DNA of 64,000 nt, from contig OX595990.1 in the NCBI GenBank assembly GCA_951394045.1, positions 1,736,001 to 1,800,000 on the forward strand. The letters are read 5' to 3'. The stretch comes from Nitzschia sp. DOCU1 (taxonomy: Eukaryota > Bacillariophyta > Bacillariophyceae > Bacillariales > Bacillariaceae). Below the pieces are notes generated by a model. That model searched no databases. It had not been told where the DNA came from and saw only the letters and a program-made list of their open reading frames with translations. The position numbers were made by a program, and so were the translations under genes. Shown piece after piece: positions 50,601-60,900 of this stretch (the stretch's first letter is position 1; every line of letters starts with the position of its first letter).

Positions 50601-52800
50601 CCCGGGTGTTTTCTCAACACCACATCCTGTGCGACAGATCCTTCGTTTTTTGCTTTCCTTTGTTTCCCCCTTGATGCTGGTAAATGTTGTGAGAATCTTG
50701 ATGGTTCAGGTATTACCGACCTTTTGCACGTTCCGCAAAAGGTCGAGATGCGAATGTTGCTCAGCCTTTTGCATACTTACAAATACTTTCGTTTTCGCAT
50801 ACAATTGTTGGTGCACACATGATTCTGCGTGGTGAGTTGAAAATTTATGCCGTCTTCTCTCAGGGAAGAATGCGGTACATCTCCAAGTTTAATGCTAGCA
50901 GGGTGGTTGTCCTTTGATGGCATCTCGTGACATGAAAGGTCAAAATCTTTTGGCAGATTAGCTGTCATTGCAAGCTCTTCCTCAGCCCATTTTTGGTAGA
51001 TCGCAGCCCTTTCATATTCTAAATCTTTGAGAATATCACGCTTGATAGCGTCCTGCATGGTGGCATAAGCTTCCTTTTGCATCTCGAGATTATCGCATAT
51101 GAGAAGACAATGTGCATGTATCTGCCCCCTCCCTGGTGCAAATTCGAATCTTAGCCAATAATGCTTTACTTTGAAGACATTCTTTCCCACAGTATCAAAC
51201 CAATTTTTGACACGAGTCTGGAAAAATTCTTGTATGACCAGAGTGTAATCATGTAGGAGTGATGGTGGAATCTTTCCAGGTTCCCCATTGCTCTGTTGTT
51301 GATCCTTTGCCAGGCCAGGATTGTTTTCAAAAGAACAGCGTTCCTGGAGAAGACGTTTAACGTCGGGCCAATAATGCTCTGCACAGCTTAGGGTCATAAA
51401 CAATGATGGTGCTCCATTTCCCATCAATACGTGGTATTGAATCCACGAATGTATCTCGTCCCTTCTTTGTCGCCAGTAAGCGCTGCTTCCCCGTACCGTG
51501 TTGCCAAAGTAGCAGATCTTATCGATCCATGTTGTGTCTCCCTTCTTTATCAGATCTTGTAAATCTTCGATTGACTTAGGACTGTCATGACCCGCAAAAT
51601 CTCGAATAAAGTATGACCCCTGAGACATGTTGCGTCGTCTCTGAACAAAATTAAGGGCATAGAAACACCAAGACTTATCTTTGGCGAACCTTCCATCTTC
51701 ATAAAAAAGCAGTTTCTTTGCCCAATCTTCGACCTTGATTCGTTTGGATTGGGGTAAATCGTCCCAATCTCCTACCCCCCCAGGAAACAGCCAAGGAAAT
51801 CCCATACTGAAGAGGTGTAAATTCTCGTCGTATTCGCTTAATGCTTGACTTCCAACCTCTGGAAAGCAAATAGTTCCGTGACTATCATTGACTCGTTGTC
51901 CTTGTGGGGATTGTTCTTTTGCAAGTTTTTCCAACGCTTCGATTGTCTGTATGGTATCAATATCCTTTTCTTTTGGTAGACCTGCCGCATGATCATGGGA
52001 AATAATACCGTATACAGCAATGTTGTCCCCCTCATGTTCTCTTTGACCAGGGTCTTCCTCAGGGGAGGACTGTCGGTTTCGTTCCACAATAGTGGGAAGT
52101 AGTACCGCCTCCTCTTCCCCGTCCATCCAGGCAAGATTATCTTCAACTATATCTATATCACTGTAGTGTTTGTTGTACTTCTTGAGCCAAATTAGTGCGT
52201 TCAACACGACGGAACGTCTGATAGTGAACGACTTTTCTTCAATCTGGTTGTCCTTGTCAATGTACCTGCGAATCACCTTGATTGCCTCGACCTTCTTCCT
52301 GGGTAATTCAGACACGAAACCCTCCATTTTTTTGGGAAAACAACACACATGACCCTTTGCTCCGTGCGACCCTCCTTTCAGATATCGTAACGGCACATAG
52401 GTCGATACGCGTTGGATCAGCAACCTCTCCCCCTCACGGAGCACACGCAAGCATTCTGGCACCGTATAATTAACGGTTCCATGTTCGTCAGTCCATGTCG
52501 GTAACCATTCAGGAATGTATCCAGGATTCCCCTTAGATATCATGTGACACTCCTTGCAAACATTCAGATTTTTTCTCAGATCCAGGTTAATAGAAACCAT
52601 ACGGCATATTTTACATCGCTTATGATGTATTTCGGCATTCATTTCCTCAAACAATAGATTTGTGGAATGGGCAGTTTTATGGTGGATATACAAAGAAGAC
52701 CCGTCCTGTGTATCATCGTTTGATGCATCGCTGTCCCCACGTGGACGCTTAATTCGTTTCTTTTTGTTTTGCCGTTTGGCTTTTGAGCGAATGGCATATC
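47619..52800 (-). CDS. Helitron Rep-helicase protein
   Basis: Three exons are visible: complement(50781-52800), (50046-50676) and (47619-49937), joined by 104- and 108-bp GT-AG introns, giving about 1656 codons. The 5' end is open: an acceptor at 52801-52803 implies a further upstream exon I cannot place. Motifs: SLFMTLSCAEHYWPD (Helitron-like N domain), HUH motif GQIHAHCLLI, two-tyrosine motif NYIVSYASKG, then a Pif1-type helicase with GRAGTGKTTL, LLILDERSM, LTRNHRQQDN and AYGQTIHTFQGTT. These drive rolling-circle transposition. All catalytic residues look intact. Both introns carry a hairpin repeat. Helitron ends (5' TC, 3' CTRR) were not found. Confidence 0.92.
49938..50045 (-). other. Helitron intron 2 with hairpin P3
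   Basis: 108-bp intron from GTAAGG to TTGACAG. Exons join as NERPLE/HPRKSLLAWYMQNH with no loss of frame. The hairpin lies 15 nt from the donor. Confidence 0.88.
50002..50030. repeat. Hairpin repeat P3
   Basis: CGACCTTTTGC, loop AGATTCT, GCAAAAGGTCG. Perfect 11-bp stem, inside Helitron intron 2. Confidence 0.95.
50677..50780 (-). other. Helitron intron 1 with hairpin P4
   Basis: 104-bp intron from GTAAGTATG to TTTACCAG. Splicing joins RKRKYF to IKGETKESKKRRIC and restores the Helitron frame. 65 of its bases recur at 47419-47483. Confidence 0.88.
50717..50745 (+). repeat. Hairpin repeat P4
   Basis: CGACCTTTTGC, loop ACGTTCC, GCAAAAGGTCG; flanks TATTAC and AGATGCGA match the other members of the ACCGACC...GGTCGAGAT subfamily. 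Confidence 0.95.
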
Positions 52801-52938
52801 CTGTTCACATGAGAAACAATATTGTTTAGTTTACGGTTATGACAACAAGGGTAGTCCACAATTTCCTACATATCGCAGATATCGCAAGATCCATTCCCTT
52901 GGCAAATATTTCACGAGGTTTGACGAAAAGTCCAATCT

Positions 52939-52967
52939 CGACCTTTTGCAGAAACCGCAAAAGGTCG
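52939..52967. repeat. Hairpin repeat P5
   Basis: CGACCTTTTGC, loop AGAAACC, GCAAAAGGTCG, flanked by CT and AGGTTGATG (second subfamily flank). Confidence 0.95.
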
Positions 52968-53003
52968 AGGTTGATGTTAATGTTTGACAAATACTCCACA
53001 GTA

Positions 53004-53032
53004 CGACCTTTTGCAAAAACCGCAAAAGGTCG
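53004..53032. repeat. Hairpin repeat P6
   Basis: CGACCTTTTGC, loop AAAAACC, GCAAAAGGTCG, 65 bp after P5. Confidence 0.95.
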
Positions 53033-53067
53033 AGGTTGGTGGGTCGCGACATGAAAGTAAACGAGAT

Positions 53068-54366
53068 CTAGCCTCTCCCGTACACAAACATCTTGAGGCC
53101 ATCGGGGATGCGACCTTTCTTCACATCTTCCTCGGTGACGTCTTCTGATGGTGCCATGTACTGGAGGGCAGCAACGATTCCCTCCGATGTCAAAACCTTG
53201 TCGAGGGACTGATGTTCAACAATCACGCAATTATCTTCCAATGCACCCTGCAACATGGACCAGTACTTTCCATCGGTAACAGATCCATCGGAAGGATTGG
53301 AAGGCGTAAGCATACCACTGGCAGCCGATGCAGGATCAGAATTCCCCATGTAGGCAATCTTGTAGACCTCCTGGACCTGCCTGTCCGTGAGTACAGGCCT
53401 GAAGGCTCCAAGGAGATACTTTTGAACCTGTGCATTGACTACGGCCTTGGGAATGCATGCCAAAAACACATCCTGATAGAGCTTCATGGACCCATTTCTT
53501 CCCTTGGTTGTCATAGTGGCAGGTTTGTCATCGCCATTAGGGTCTCGCAACCGGACCGATTTCAAATACGAGAGGAAGTTGTTGATGTGACCTTTGCCTT
53601 CGGGGCTGTCTTTAAAGATATTGAATACCTCCACCCACTTGGGAGGACGATGAAGCCAATGAGTGAACTTCCTGGTCGGACTGATGAAGTCGATAACAGC
53701 CAAACGAACACAAGCAAATCCTGGCTGGACCTTTACCAGATGGATGACGGCTTGCATTCCGGAGTTTTTAACCGACTCTCTCATCCTCTTGGCAAAAACA
53801 TCAGATGTCCCCGGAGGGTCGGGAGACAATTGCCTTGCAGTTTTAACATGCGGTAGTTCAGGCAAACCAGAACCATCGAAGATTTCAGCCTCCTTGCACG
53901 TGGCCTTGGGAGGTTTCTGCAAGACAGGCAGGTCATTACCAAACTCTGTGTCCTTGCCAACAGTCTCATTTGGAGTTCCTCCATCAACAATCAAAGGTGC
54001 TTTCGCTTCATCTTGTTTTCGCGGGGTGACAACAGCTGCCATTTTCATTCCATCGTCTTCCACATCCTCCGTCGTCTTCATCATGCCTTCCTCCTCTTCT
54101 TCTACCAACAGTGCCGCCTCGGCAGCTTCCTTTGTTGGAAAACGGACAATTTCAACCCTTGCATTTGGGTTGTCACCAATAATCTTCCCCCACTCAGGCA
54201 TGACATCTTCCGCACTTGGAAGCAAAAGCAACTTTCCATCAACCCTCAAACAGGTTTGCCCATCATCTCCTTTGCCAGTCGCAGCCTTATCTGAAGGAGC
54301 CCCCTTCTTACCTTGCTTTGCAGCCTTTGCTTTAGCAGATTTTGGTTTGTGTTTCCTGGTCTCCAT
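53068..54366 (-). CDS. Hypothetical 432-aa protein
   Basis: Single exon from ATG METRKHKPKSAK. The first 40 residues are Lys/Ala-rich (a nuclear-type basic tract). Then a short folded unit (LRVDGKLLLLPSAEDVMPEWG...ARVEIVRFPTKEAAEAALL), an acidic low-complexity linker, and a larger C-terminal domain (HLVKVQPGFACVRLAVIDFISPTRKFTHWLHRPPKW through PDGLKMFVYGRG). I do not recognise the family. It lies head to tail with the Helitron gene, and two hairpins separate them. It may belong to the same mobile unit or be a host gene. Confidence 0.65.
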   Translation of the reverse strand: METRKHKPKSAKAKAAKQGKKGAPSDKAATGKGDDGQTCLRVDGKLLLLPSAEDVMPEWGKIIGDNPNARVEIVRFPTKEAAEAALLVEEEEEGMMKTTEDVEDDGMKMAAVVTPRKQDEAKAPLIVDGGTPNETVGKDTEFGNDLPVLQKPPKATCKEAEIFDGSGLPELPHVKTARQLSPDPPGTSDVFAKRMRESVKNSGMQAVIHLVKVQPGFACVRLAVIDFISPTRKFTHWLHRPPKWVEVFNIFKDSPEGKGHINNFLSYLKSVRLRDPNGDDKPATMTTKGRNGSMKLYQDVFLACIPKAVVNAQVQKYLLGAFRPVLTDRQVQEVYKIAYMGNSDPASAASGMLTPSNPSDGSVTDGKYWSMLQGALEDNCVIVEHQSLDKVLTSEGIVAALQYMAPSEDVTEEDVKKGRIPDGLKMFVYGRG

Positions 54367-54902
54367 GATTTGATTTTATGAGCAATCGAGCCAACCAGCA
54401 AATATTGACATACCAAATTCTCCCGTATCTTCCCGAAAAATTATCTGGTTGGTACATTATGGGTCCGTTGGGCCTGCTGTTTAGTCAAAATGACCAATAA
54501 ATTTTGCCTGCCGCTCTATGACTGTATTGTGTCCCAAAAATTTTCCCACAAATCATAAGAGTAAAGGGCAGGCGTGCCTCAACGTCTGTCAAAATTTGAA
54601 TACAATGGTGATAGAAGATGGTAACATAGAAACAGGAAGCCTTGTCATTTCCCTATTAAGTCAATCTATTAAAGCCTCGAACGGAACTGTGATAGCAGTT
54701 TCATTGTCGGTTCGACAACACATGCAACAAAAATTCTCTCTACCACCAGGTCTGCCAGCAGCTGAAATTTTCGGTCAGATACCCCCCTTCCTCACCTCGC
54801 CTTACGATCCTTTTTGGACTCAAACATTCGTGACAATGAAAACAGCCAGAGCCAGAACAAAACCACGACAGCACATTCCTACATCCGTCAAAACAGCCGA
54901 AA
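54367..54902. promoter_or_regulatory. Divergent upstream region of 432-aa gene and cyclin
   Basis: A 138-codon plus-strand frame at 54518-54934 overlaps the cyclin start in another frame and is probably leader sequence. No motif was assigned. Confidence 0.35.
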
Positions 54903-55992
54903 ATGCCGAATGCTCCGATATTGAGAAGATCTGAACGACTGGCAGCAAAACGAAGAAGGCATAAGTCTTGGAAGATGTCAGATGCCACAGCCAGCATCCC
55001 CTCACATCCAGCACAAATACAACCTTTACGGCAACTGAAGGATTTCCATGCGAAGGAAGATCAAGATCCTGAAGATGTAGCTCAACTCTTTCAACACCTG
55101 TTTCAAAGAGAGGTAACGTCCATGCCAATCCAATACATGGAACTGCAGCCTTCGCTGAACATGTGGCTCAGAGAATTTCATATTGATTGGCTGGTCAATA
55201 TCCATGCCAGGTTTCGTCTTGAACCTCAAACCTTGTTTCTTTCTGTCAACATTCTTGACAGATTTCTTTCCCGGAAGACTATTACTGTCAGAGAACTCCC
55301 TTTGGCGGCAATCGTTGCCTTATGGATTGCTACGAAATATGATTCAAAGTTTCCTTTTGAAGTGAAGGATTGCCAGTACGTGCTGACACGACACAACGAA
55401 ATCCTGTACACCAGGGAGGAGATTGTTGACATGGAGACGGAAATTGCCATGACCTTGGGTTTCACGTTCACAATCCCAAGTGGACACACCTTTCTACATC
55501 GTTTCCTCGACGTAGCAGATGCCCCAGAAGACGTAAAAGCCCTATCCAGCTATTATGTGGAAAGAATGCTTCAGGATTACACAATGTTATCCTTCAGACC
55601 ATCGCAAATTGCTGCTACTGCAGTTTGTCTTGCATATTGCAACCCTGACAGAAAGGTATTTGATGATGTCCCGAACAACACAGATCCAACATTACATCCA
55701 AGGCTGGTACGTAAAATATCATACTCATTATCACTACCCCCAATTCTAACACCTTTTCAAGCCACAGGTCATACTGGACTATACAGGTTATCACATTAAC
55801 GAAATAGAACGGACAGCAAAGGTGATGACCTCCATAATGGGAGCAAAAGAAAAGGAACAACCGATGACCATGGTCAAAGAATTATATGCAACTGTTAGAC
55901 GACTGAGAGTATCAGTGCTATACAGAAACCCACAGGTGGAACATTTAAAATCCATCCCAAAATGGGACGACCTAGACCCTGTGACAGTATAA
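54903..55992 (+). CDS. B-type (mitotic) cyclin
   Basis: Exons 54903-55706 and 55768-55992 with a 61-bp intron, giving 342 aa. The N-terminal cyclin box contains LNMWLREFHIDWLVNIHARF, QTLFLSVNILDRFLSRKTI and AAIVALWIATKYDSKFP. The C-terminal box contains TLGFTFTIPSGHTFLHRFL and SYYVERMLQDYTMLSFRPSQIAATAVCLA. The N-terminus is short and basic (RRSERLAAKRRRHK) and shows no clear RxxLxxxxN destruction box, so its degradation may differ. Mitotic cyclins activate CDKs such as the one at 9015-10145. Diatoms have many cyclins; which subfamily is not settled. Confidence 0.92.
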
Positions 55993-56140
55993 TTCACGTT
56001 AACCAGATAGCAAATGCATTATCTCGACGAAAATGGCCACCACGGCAATTAAACCGACTAAAACGGCGATTACGCTCCCCCGCTTTTAATTTTACGGGGC
56101 AACACCCGACCGCAATAGGTCGAATTCAAGGGATCTATCT

Positions 56141-56169
56141 CGACCTTTTGCTGATTATGCAAAAAGTCG
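56141..56169. repeat. Hairpin repeat P7
   Basis: CGACCTTTTGC, loop TGATTAT, GCAAAAAGTCG; one stem mismatch. Confidence 0.93.
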
Positions 56170-56197
56170 AGGTCAAAGGGCATCTGAAAGGGCATCA

Positions 56198-56226
56198 CGA
56201 CCTTTTGCAGAAGAAGCAAAAGGTCG
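56198..56226. repeat. Hairpin repeat P8
   Basis: CGACCTTTTGC, loop AGAAGAA, GCAAAAGGTCG; perfect stem, 57 bp after P7. Confidence 0.95.
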
Positions 56227-56252
56227 AGGTTGAAGGGCATCGCGACCTCTCT

Positions 56253-56281
56253 CGACCTTTTGCTGATTATGCAAAAGGTCG
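56253..56281. repeat. Hairpin repeat P9
   Basis: CGACCTTTTGC, loop TGATTAT (same as P7), GCAAAAGGTCG; 55 bp after P8. Confidence 0.95.
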
Positions 56282-56388
56282 AGGTTAAAGGGCATCCCTT
56301 CTGAAAAAGGTCGAGGTGGTCGTCGATCCCAAGATATCTATGATTTGCGTATAGTACCACCGAAAACAAAACAATGTCATCCGAAATT

Positions 56389-57666
56389 TTACGGCAAAAC
56401 AATGGGTTCATAATAAAAAGAGCTCATGATCGCTTCTTCCGGCAATTCCACAACTGCTTTTGCAGATTTAAAATCGCCTTGGTTGATCATTGATGCAATT
56501 GTACCGCCCTTACTCCAATCAGACCCAGAGATGCCATTACAAATGTCATCAATCTTTCTCCAGTATTCTTCGTTCCAAGTCACCGTCTTTCCACCTTCTT
56601 CACGCTCCGCCTGTACGGATGGCGGATACTTTGCCGTCACAAACTCAAAGATAGCCGCCTCTAGGGCAATTGCAACAGTGTCTGTATCGACACCAACAAC
56701 ACAATCTATATGTTGTAAACCCCAATCCACAGCTTGTTGCATGAACTCAACACCCAAATTGCGAGGGTCATAAGAGGGAATCTGCCCACAAGGAGGCAAA
56801 ACCCAATCAGGCATTTCGTTTCTTATCACCGGCGGTTTCACCGGCGCTTTCTCGACAGCAGAAGTTTTTGCAACGACGCTAGTAGAGCTCCTCCCACCTG
56901 CTGCTTCAAGGAGATTCCTGAGGAACCTACCCTTAGGCTTCGGTCCTGATTGTTTTTTGAACACCACGGCCTCTTTACCGGAATTACCATTTGTCCCGTC
57001 TTTTGTTCCAGAACGTGCAACGACACCAAATGCGACACCCTTTGGCGATTGTTTTTCGTGGACCACGGGATTGGTTTCAGGTGTTCCGATAGATGCAACC
57101 TTGGAAACAGTAGTGCTGGTCCCACAATGTCGAATCTCGACCTTTTGCGGAAAGTGCAAAAGGTCGGTATGACGTGGCAGAGAGTGTGAAGATGTTCGTT
57201 TCTTGTTCTTTACTACAGGATCATCCATTTTGCGAGTAGATTGCGAAAGATTCTTTGGCCGGAACGATGCTTGATTCCCGGGTCTCTTGCAGTCGTAAGA
57301 AGGATCTCGTGGCATCTCATCCGCCTGTGCATTCGGCTTCCAACCATCGATAATATCCCCCCTAACAGATTCGTAATGAATAGAGAGGGCTTCAACGATT
57401 CCATCGAACAACACCACGTCCGTCACAATGGCCTTAGACTGCAACAAATATTTAATCTTGATTTCGGGCATGAGCCCCCAATGGACCTTTGAAACCATGG
57501 AAGCGAGATCGTCAAAAACAGCAACAATATCGTTTTCGTCCTTACGTAAGATCGCATCGCCCCACCTCGTCAGAACATCGTCCATGATGCTGACGCTTCT
57601 CTTGTATTCGAAGTCCGCAACATCCCACGGGGTCTCATTCCTTGCTTTCTTTCCTGGACGTGACAT
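56389..57666 (-). CDS. Hypothetical 425-aa protein containing a hairpin repeat in frame
   Basis: From ATG 57666 (MSRPGKKARNE). The N-terminal part looks helical (RRSVS-like start, MDDVLTRWGDAILRKDENDIVAVFDDLASMV). A low-complexity basic middle and a C-terminal acidic domain (VDTDTVAIALEAAIFEFVTAKYPP; EEYWRKIDDICNGISGSDW) follow. Around residues 165-180 the hairpin unit P11 is translated as TDLLHFPQKVEI with no stop; it could instead be spliced out. I do not recognise the family. It converges on the cyclin. Confidence 0.65.
   Translation of the reverse strand: MSRPGKKARNETPWDVADFEYKRSVSIMDDVLTRWGDAILRKDENDIVAVFDDLASMVSKVHWGLMPEIKIKYLLQSKAIVTDVVLFDGIVEALSIHYESVRGDIIDGWKPNAQADEMPRDPSYDCKRPGNQASFRPKNLSQSTRKMDDPVVKNKKRTSSHSLPRHTDLLHFPQKVEIRHCGTSTTVSKVASIGTPETNPVVHEKQSPKGVAFGVVARSGTKDGTNGNSGKEAVVFKKQSGPKPKGRFLRNLLEAAGGRSSTSVVAKTSAVEKAPVKPPVIRNEMPDWVLPPCGQIPSYDPRNLGVEFMQQAVDWGLQHIDCVVGVDTDTVAIALEAAIFEFVTAKYPPSVQAEREEGGKTVTWNEEYWRKIDDICNGISGSDWSKGGTIASMINQGDFKSAKAVVELPEEAIMSSFYYEPIVLP
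57138..57166 (-). repeat. Hairpin repeat P11 (inside a coding frame)
   Basis: CGACCTTTTGC, loop GGAAAGT, GCAAAAGGTCG. The 90-bp surroundings on the minus strand (AAAGAACAAGAAACG ... CCACGTCATACCGACC ... GAGATTCGA) also resemble the P2 surroundings. Confidence 0.94.
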
Positions 57667-57796
57667 CGCAAACCTCCTCCACCAGGCAGGGAGCACACAT
57701 CGTTGCCAGCCGCGACGATTTATGAACGACGAAGGTACCGAGAGGGACGCCGGCACTTCCGAACACGCCCACACAGCTGTATTCAACGATCGTCCC

Positions 57797-57930
57797 TTAA
57801 ATAACGATCCTTCCGTTGACTGTCACGATTACCTAAGTAACAATCCTTCCGCCGACCGTCACGATCAAATAAGTAACAATCCTTCCGTTGACTTTCACGA
57901 CCACATAAGTAACAATGTCACGACCACCTA
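57797..57930. repeat. 36-bp tandem repeats, about 3.5 units
   Basis: Units share (G/A)ATCCTTCCG(T/C)(T/C)GAC, then TCACGA and TAAGTAAC. They lie between the divergent 425-aa and 1036-aa genes, so they may be part of a shared promoter. Confidence 0.8.
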
Positions 57931-57995
57931 AGTACAGAATACCCACATGAAAATACATATACAACCCTTCAATAAAACATACAAACAGTAATACA

Positions 57996-60900
57996 ATGAT
58001 AAACCTTAGCGATGAAAGCCACAAGACACAACAAATCTTGCCCCCAGGAAAACAAACATTTCCGCCGTCGACACAAACCACCAACACATTTGACCATCAT
58101 CCGAAACGATCACAATTGGAAACGACGACAATCCCCACCATGACTACAACGGAGGTCACGACCGACTACAATAAAATCCTCTTTTCGGACGAGATGGAGA
58201 GCAAATTCCTCATTTACGAACAAGGCTTTGGTCCTGACAAGACCGGCGTCTTGAAACCATCAGCTCACGGAAAGCCTGCCTTGATGACAGCACACAATGA
58301 GGCGCATAAGCGTATCAAGCATTACCTTGACGGCAGGAAACAGAAGACCACATTCGTAGAAGGGAAGAACTCTTTCAGTCTTAGATATGACAGTAAGTAC
58401 CATTGTCCATCAACGACATTGCTGCGACAACGAATTCCCTGCAACGTAATACCGACCTTTTGCACTTTCCGCAAAAGGTCGAGATACGACATACGAATTC
58501 CCTTCCACGTCATACCGACCTTTTGCACTTTTCGCAAAAGGTCGAGATACGTCATGCAGCGGGAGCACAACCTTATGTATTCTTCAAAACGTGCCCTTCA
58601 TAGCCTACACTCACGAATCTCATGTCCACATGTCCTTTCGTTGACCAGCCGAATATCACAAGCTAATTGACAGAAATGTCAATGAGTATTCTAAGCTTGT
58701 CACCGAGCCAAATCGTATCTTTGAAAATGACCAACTGGCTCTCGTGGTAAGCAAAAAAAAAGACTTCTACGAACAACCAAATGTTGCTCTTTCGCCTTTT
58801 GCATATTGGCTACTACAAGAACAGGATACTATGGGACTCGGAGTACTAGTATCACCCCATGTCAACCAACGCCGAACTGAGCAGATTGTATTCCAGAAAG
58901 GGAAGGAAGACCTGACGATGAAGCTCTTGAACGGGTCGGATGAAAGCGATCATATGTGGCTTCAAAACGGAATCATTGTCGTGTTACCTTATGTTTTAGC
59001 CAAAGATCCCAATCCCTACGCGCCGACAAAAACGCACCTCGATCACCTCAATTCGACAGCATCAGTATCCTGGCAATACCCGGAAAATGAAACACGGGGC
59101 CAGGTCGGGTTGATAGTCAAAGGAGCCGCTGTCGGGCGACCCACAAACAGGGTATTCACGGGCCTTGCAGGATTCTTCGGGTATCACCTCGATGACAACA
59201 GGCATTTCAAGATAGGAACCACCGACAACAAAATCGATATGGAAATGCTCATGGAAAAGATCCTGAGGACGCCTATTTCTTCTATAGCGGACTTGAATCG
59301 ACTCCTAGACAGCCTGTGCTTCCACTTCAGATACAAACAGGAAGACATTGACCCCAACGACGACGACGCAAAGAGTCGATTCTCCTATGCCATTCGTCAC
59401 TTTTCCGCATTCTTCAGGATGATAACCCCCCTCCGTCTTGCGGTTATTGAGGGCGGTCACCGTTCGTTTCTACTGAACCGTGTCATCCAAGGCTACACAC
59501 ATACAACGACAGTACCACTACCTGCTCCGTGGAACAAACCGTCCCACGCGACATTGCCATCGACGGGAACGCTGGTGGCAAGGATCACGATACGCTTCAT
59601 TTACCTCCACGACAATAAGGCCCGTGATGAACATTACACAATGACAGGCATTGACGATAACTACACCCCCAAGGATTTAGAGACATGTCGTGATTACAGC
59701 AAAAGAACGCAGGATTTCAAGGAAGAGGTCTTCATTGACGACTACTCCCAGATTCTCGGAGAAACGCTAAAGCAAATCACAACATTCTTCGACAATGACA
59801 AGACTTACTTCCTGACGGATAAGGAACAACTGTACGGAGATACGAAGGCGAGCTTTGGCGGAAGATTCCGGGACATCAATGAATTCTTCATTAACAAGCT
59901 TTTCAGGAAGAAATCGTGCTGTGTGCCACACACAAAGGACAACCTGCAGCGAAAACACGACGATGCACTTAGACTCTTCGTCCAAAATGACAAGGGAGAT
60001 CTGCTGCCCACGCTCTTTGGAAGAAAGAAAATTATCACGCCTGCCTACCCAAGCACAATGGAAGACACTCATGACCACAAATACTACAGGAATGACGACC
60101 CTGTCGTCCCAGACAGACTGTCAAACAAAGGCCAATTCCACCTTTACGTGGGCATCTGGTTTATAAAAGTATGTCTCATCAAGAAGACAACAAACGATGC
60201 CGTCCAAAACTTCTTTGGCAACCACAAGTTCACCCAACTCCGTCTTGCGAAGTGGATGCACGATGCCATTATACTCCCTGTCGAACACATAGTCAAGCAC
60301 CTGGTGCAGCTCAAAACAAAGAATAAAGGTGACAAACGAAAGGAAAAACTCAAGAACCTTCTGCGTTGTACCGCTCTCGAGATTCACCTTCAAAATCTGT
60401 CCCAATTGGATCTTCCTCTCAAATACGTAGACGAAGAGATTGACGAAAAGGAAGAAGAAAGACTTACGATCCGACAACACATACTCAATTGTTACGGAAA
60501 CAAGGACATACGTCATCTACTTCGGCAACAACAGGATGCCGGCAGGACAGCGGGCACAGACAGTGATGACCCATATCCAGCACCAACCCTGGCTGCGCTA
60601 TGTGCGTTGTATACGATTTACATCCGCAAAACCATAACAGCTGATCCCTTTGCTGATGTCTACAGTTGGTTGGAACAATCTGCTGGAAACCTAAAGAAGG
60701 TACACATGGACAAAATCGAAGAACTTCTCCGCATAACCGATCTGACAAGAGTCTTCCGGGAACACAAGGTGCTTTCTTTCGTAGACTTTGTCAAAACAAA
60801 GATTACCCCAAACAACATGCCGGCAGAGCCCATCATATCCCCCACCGATGACATCTCGACCACATCAGACGACGAACAAAGGGAAAACAACGAAGACCAC

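Larger units (their letters stand above)
52801..53067. other. Probable Helitron 5' intron or spacer with two hairpins
   Basis: This lies between the first visible Helitron exon and the stop of the 432-aa gene. Its left edge is a good splice acceptor for the Helitron gene. A 71-codon minus-strand frame from ATG 53052 crosses both hairpins; it may be a first exon or chance. Confidence 0.5.
55993..56388. other. 3' intergenic region with hairpin array
   Basis: Lies between the convergent ends of the cyclin and the 425-aa gene. It holds three full hairpins (P7-P9) and two degraded halves near 56108 and 56301, each followed by AGGT(C/T)(A/G)AAGGGCATC. No gene. Confidence 0.8.
58393..58648 (+). other. 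Intron with two tandem hairpins
   Basis: GTAAGTACC to TTGACCAG, 256 bp. P12 and P13 lie in two direct 63-bp repeats starting GAATTCCCT. Confidence 0.85.

Noticed and set aside
52837..53052. Minus-strand 71-codon frame with CxxC-like motifs over P5 and P6
   Set aside because: The apparent Cys motif (TFCGFCKRS) is simply the translated hairpin, and no splice joins it to the Helitron frame with confidence.
54518..54934. Plus-strand 138-codon frame upstream of the cyclin
   Set aside because: It overlaps the cyclin start in another frame and has no recognisable domain; more likely leader sequence.
55993..56330. CRISPR-like array
   Set aside because: The repeats are palindromes with 7-nt loops and irregular 55-65-bp spacing in a eukaryotic context, with no spacers of uniform length and no cas genes.
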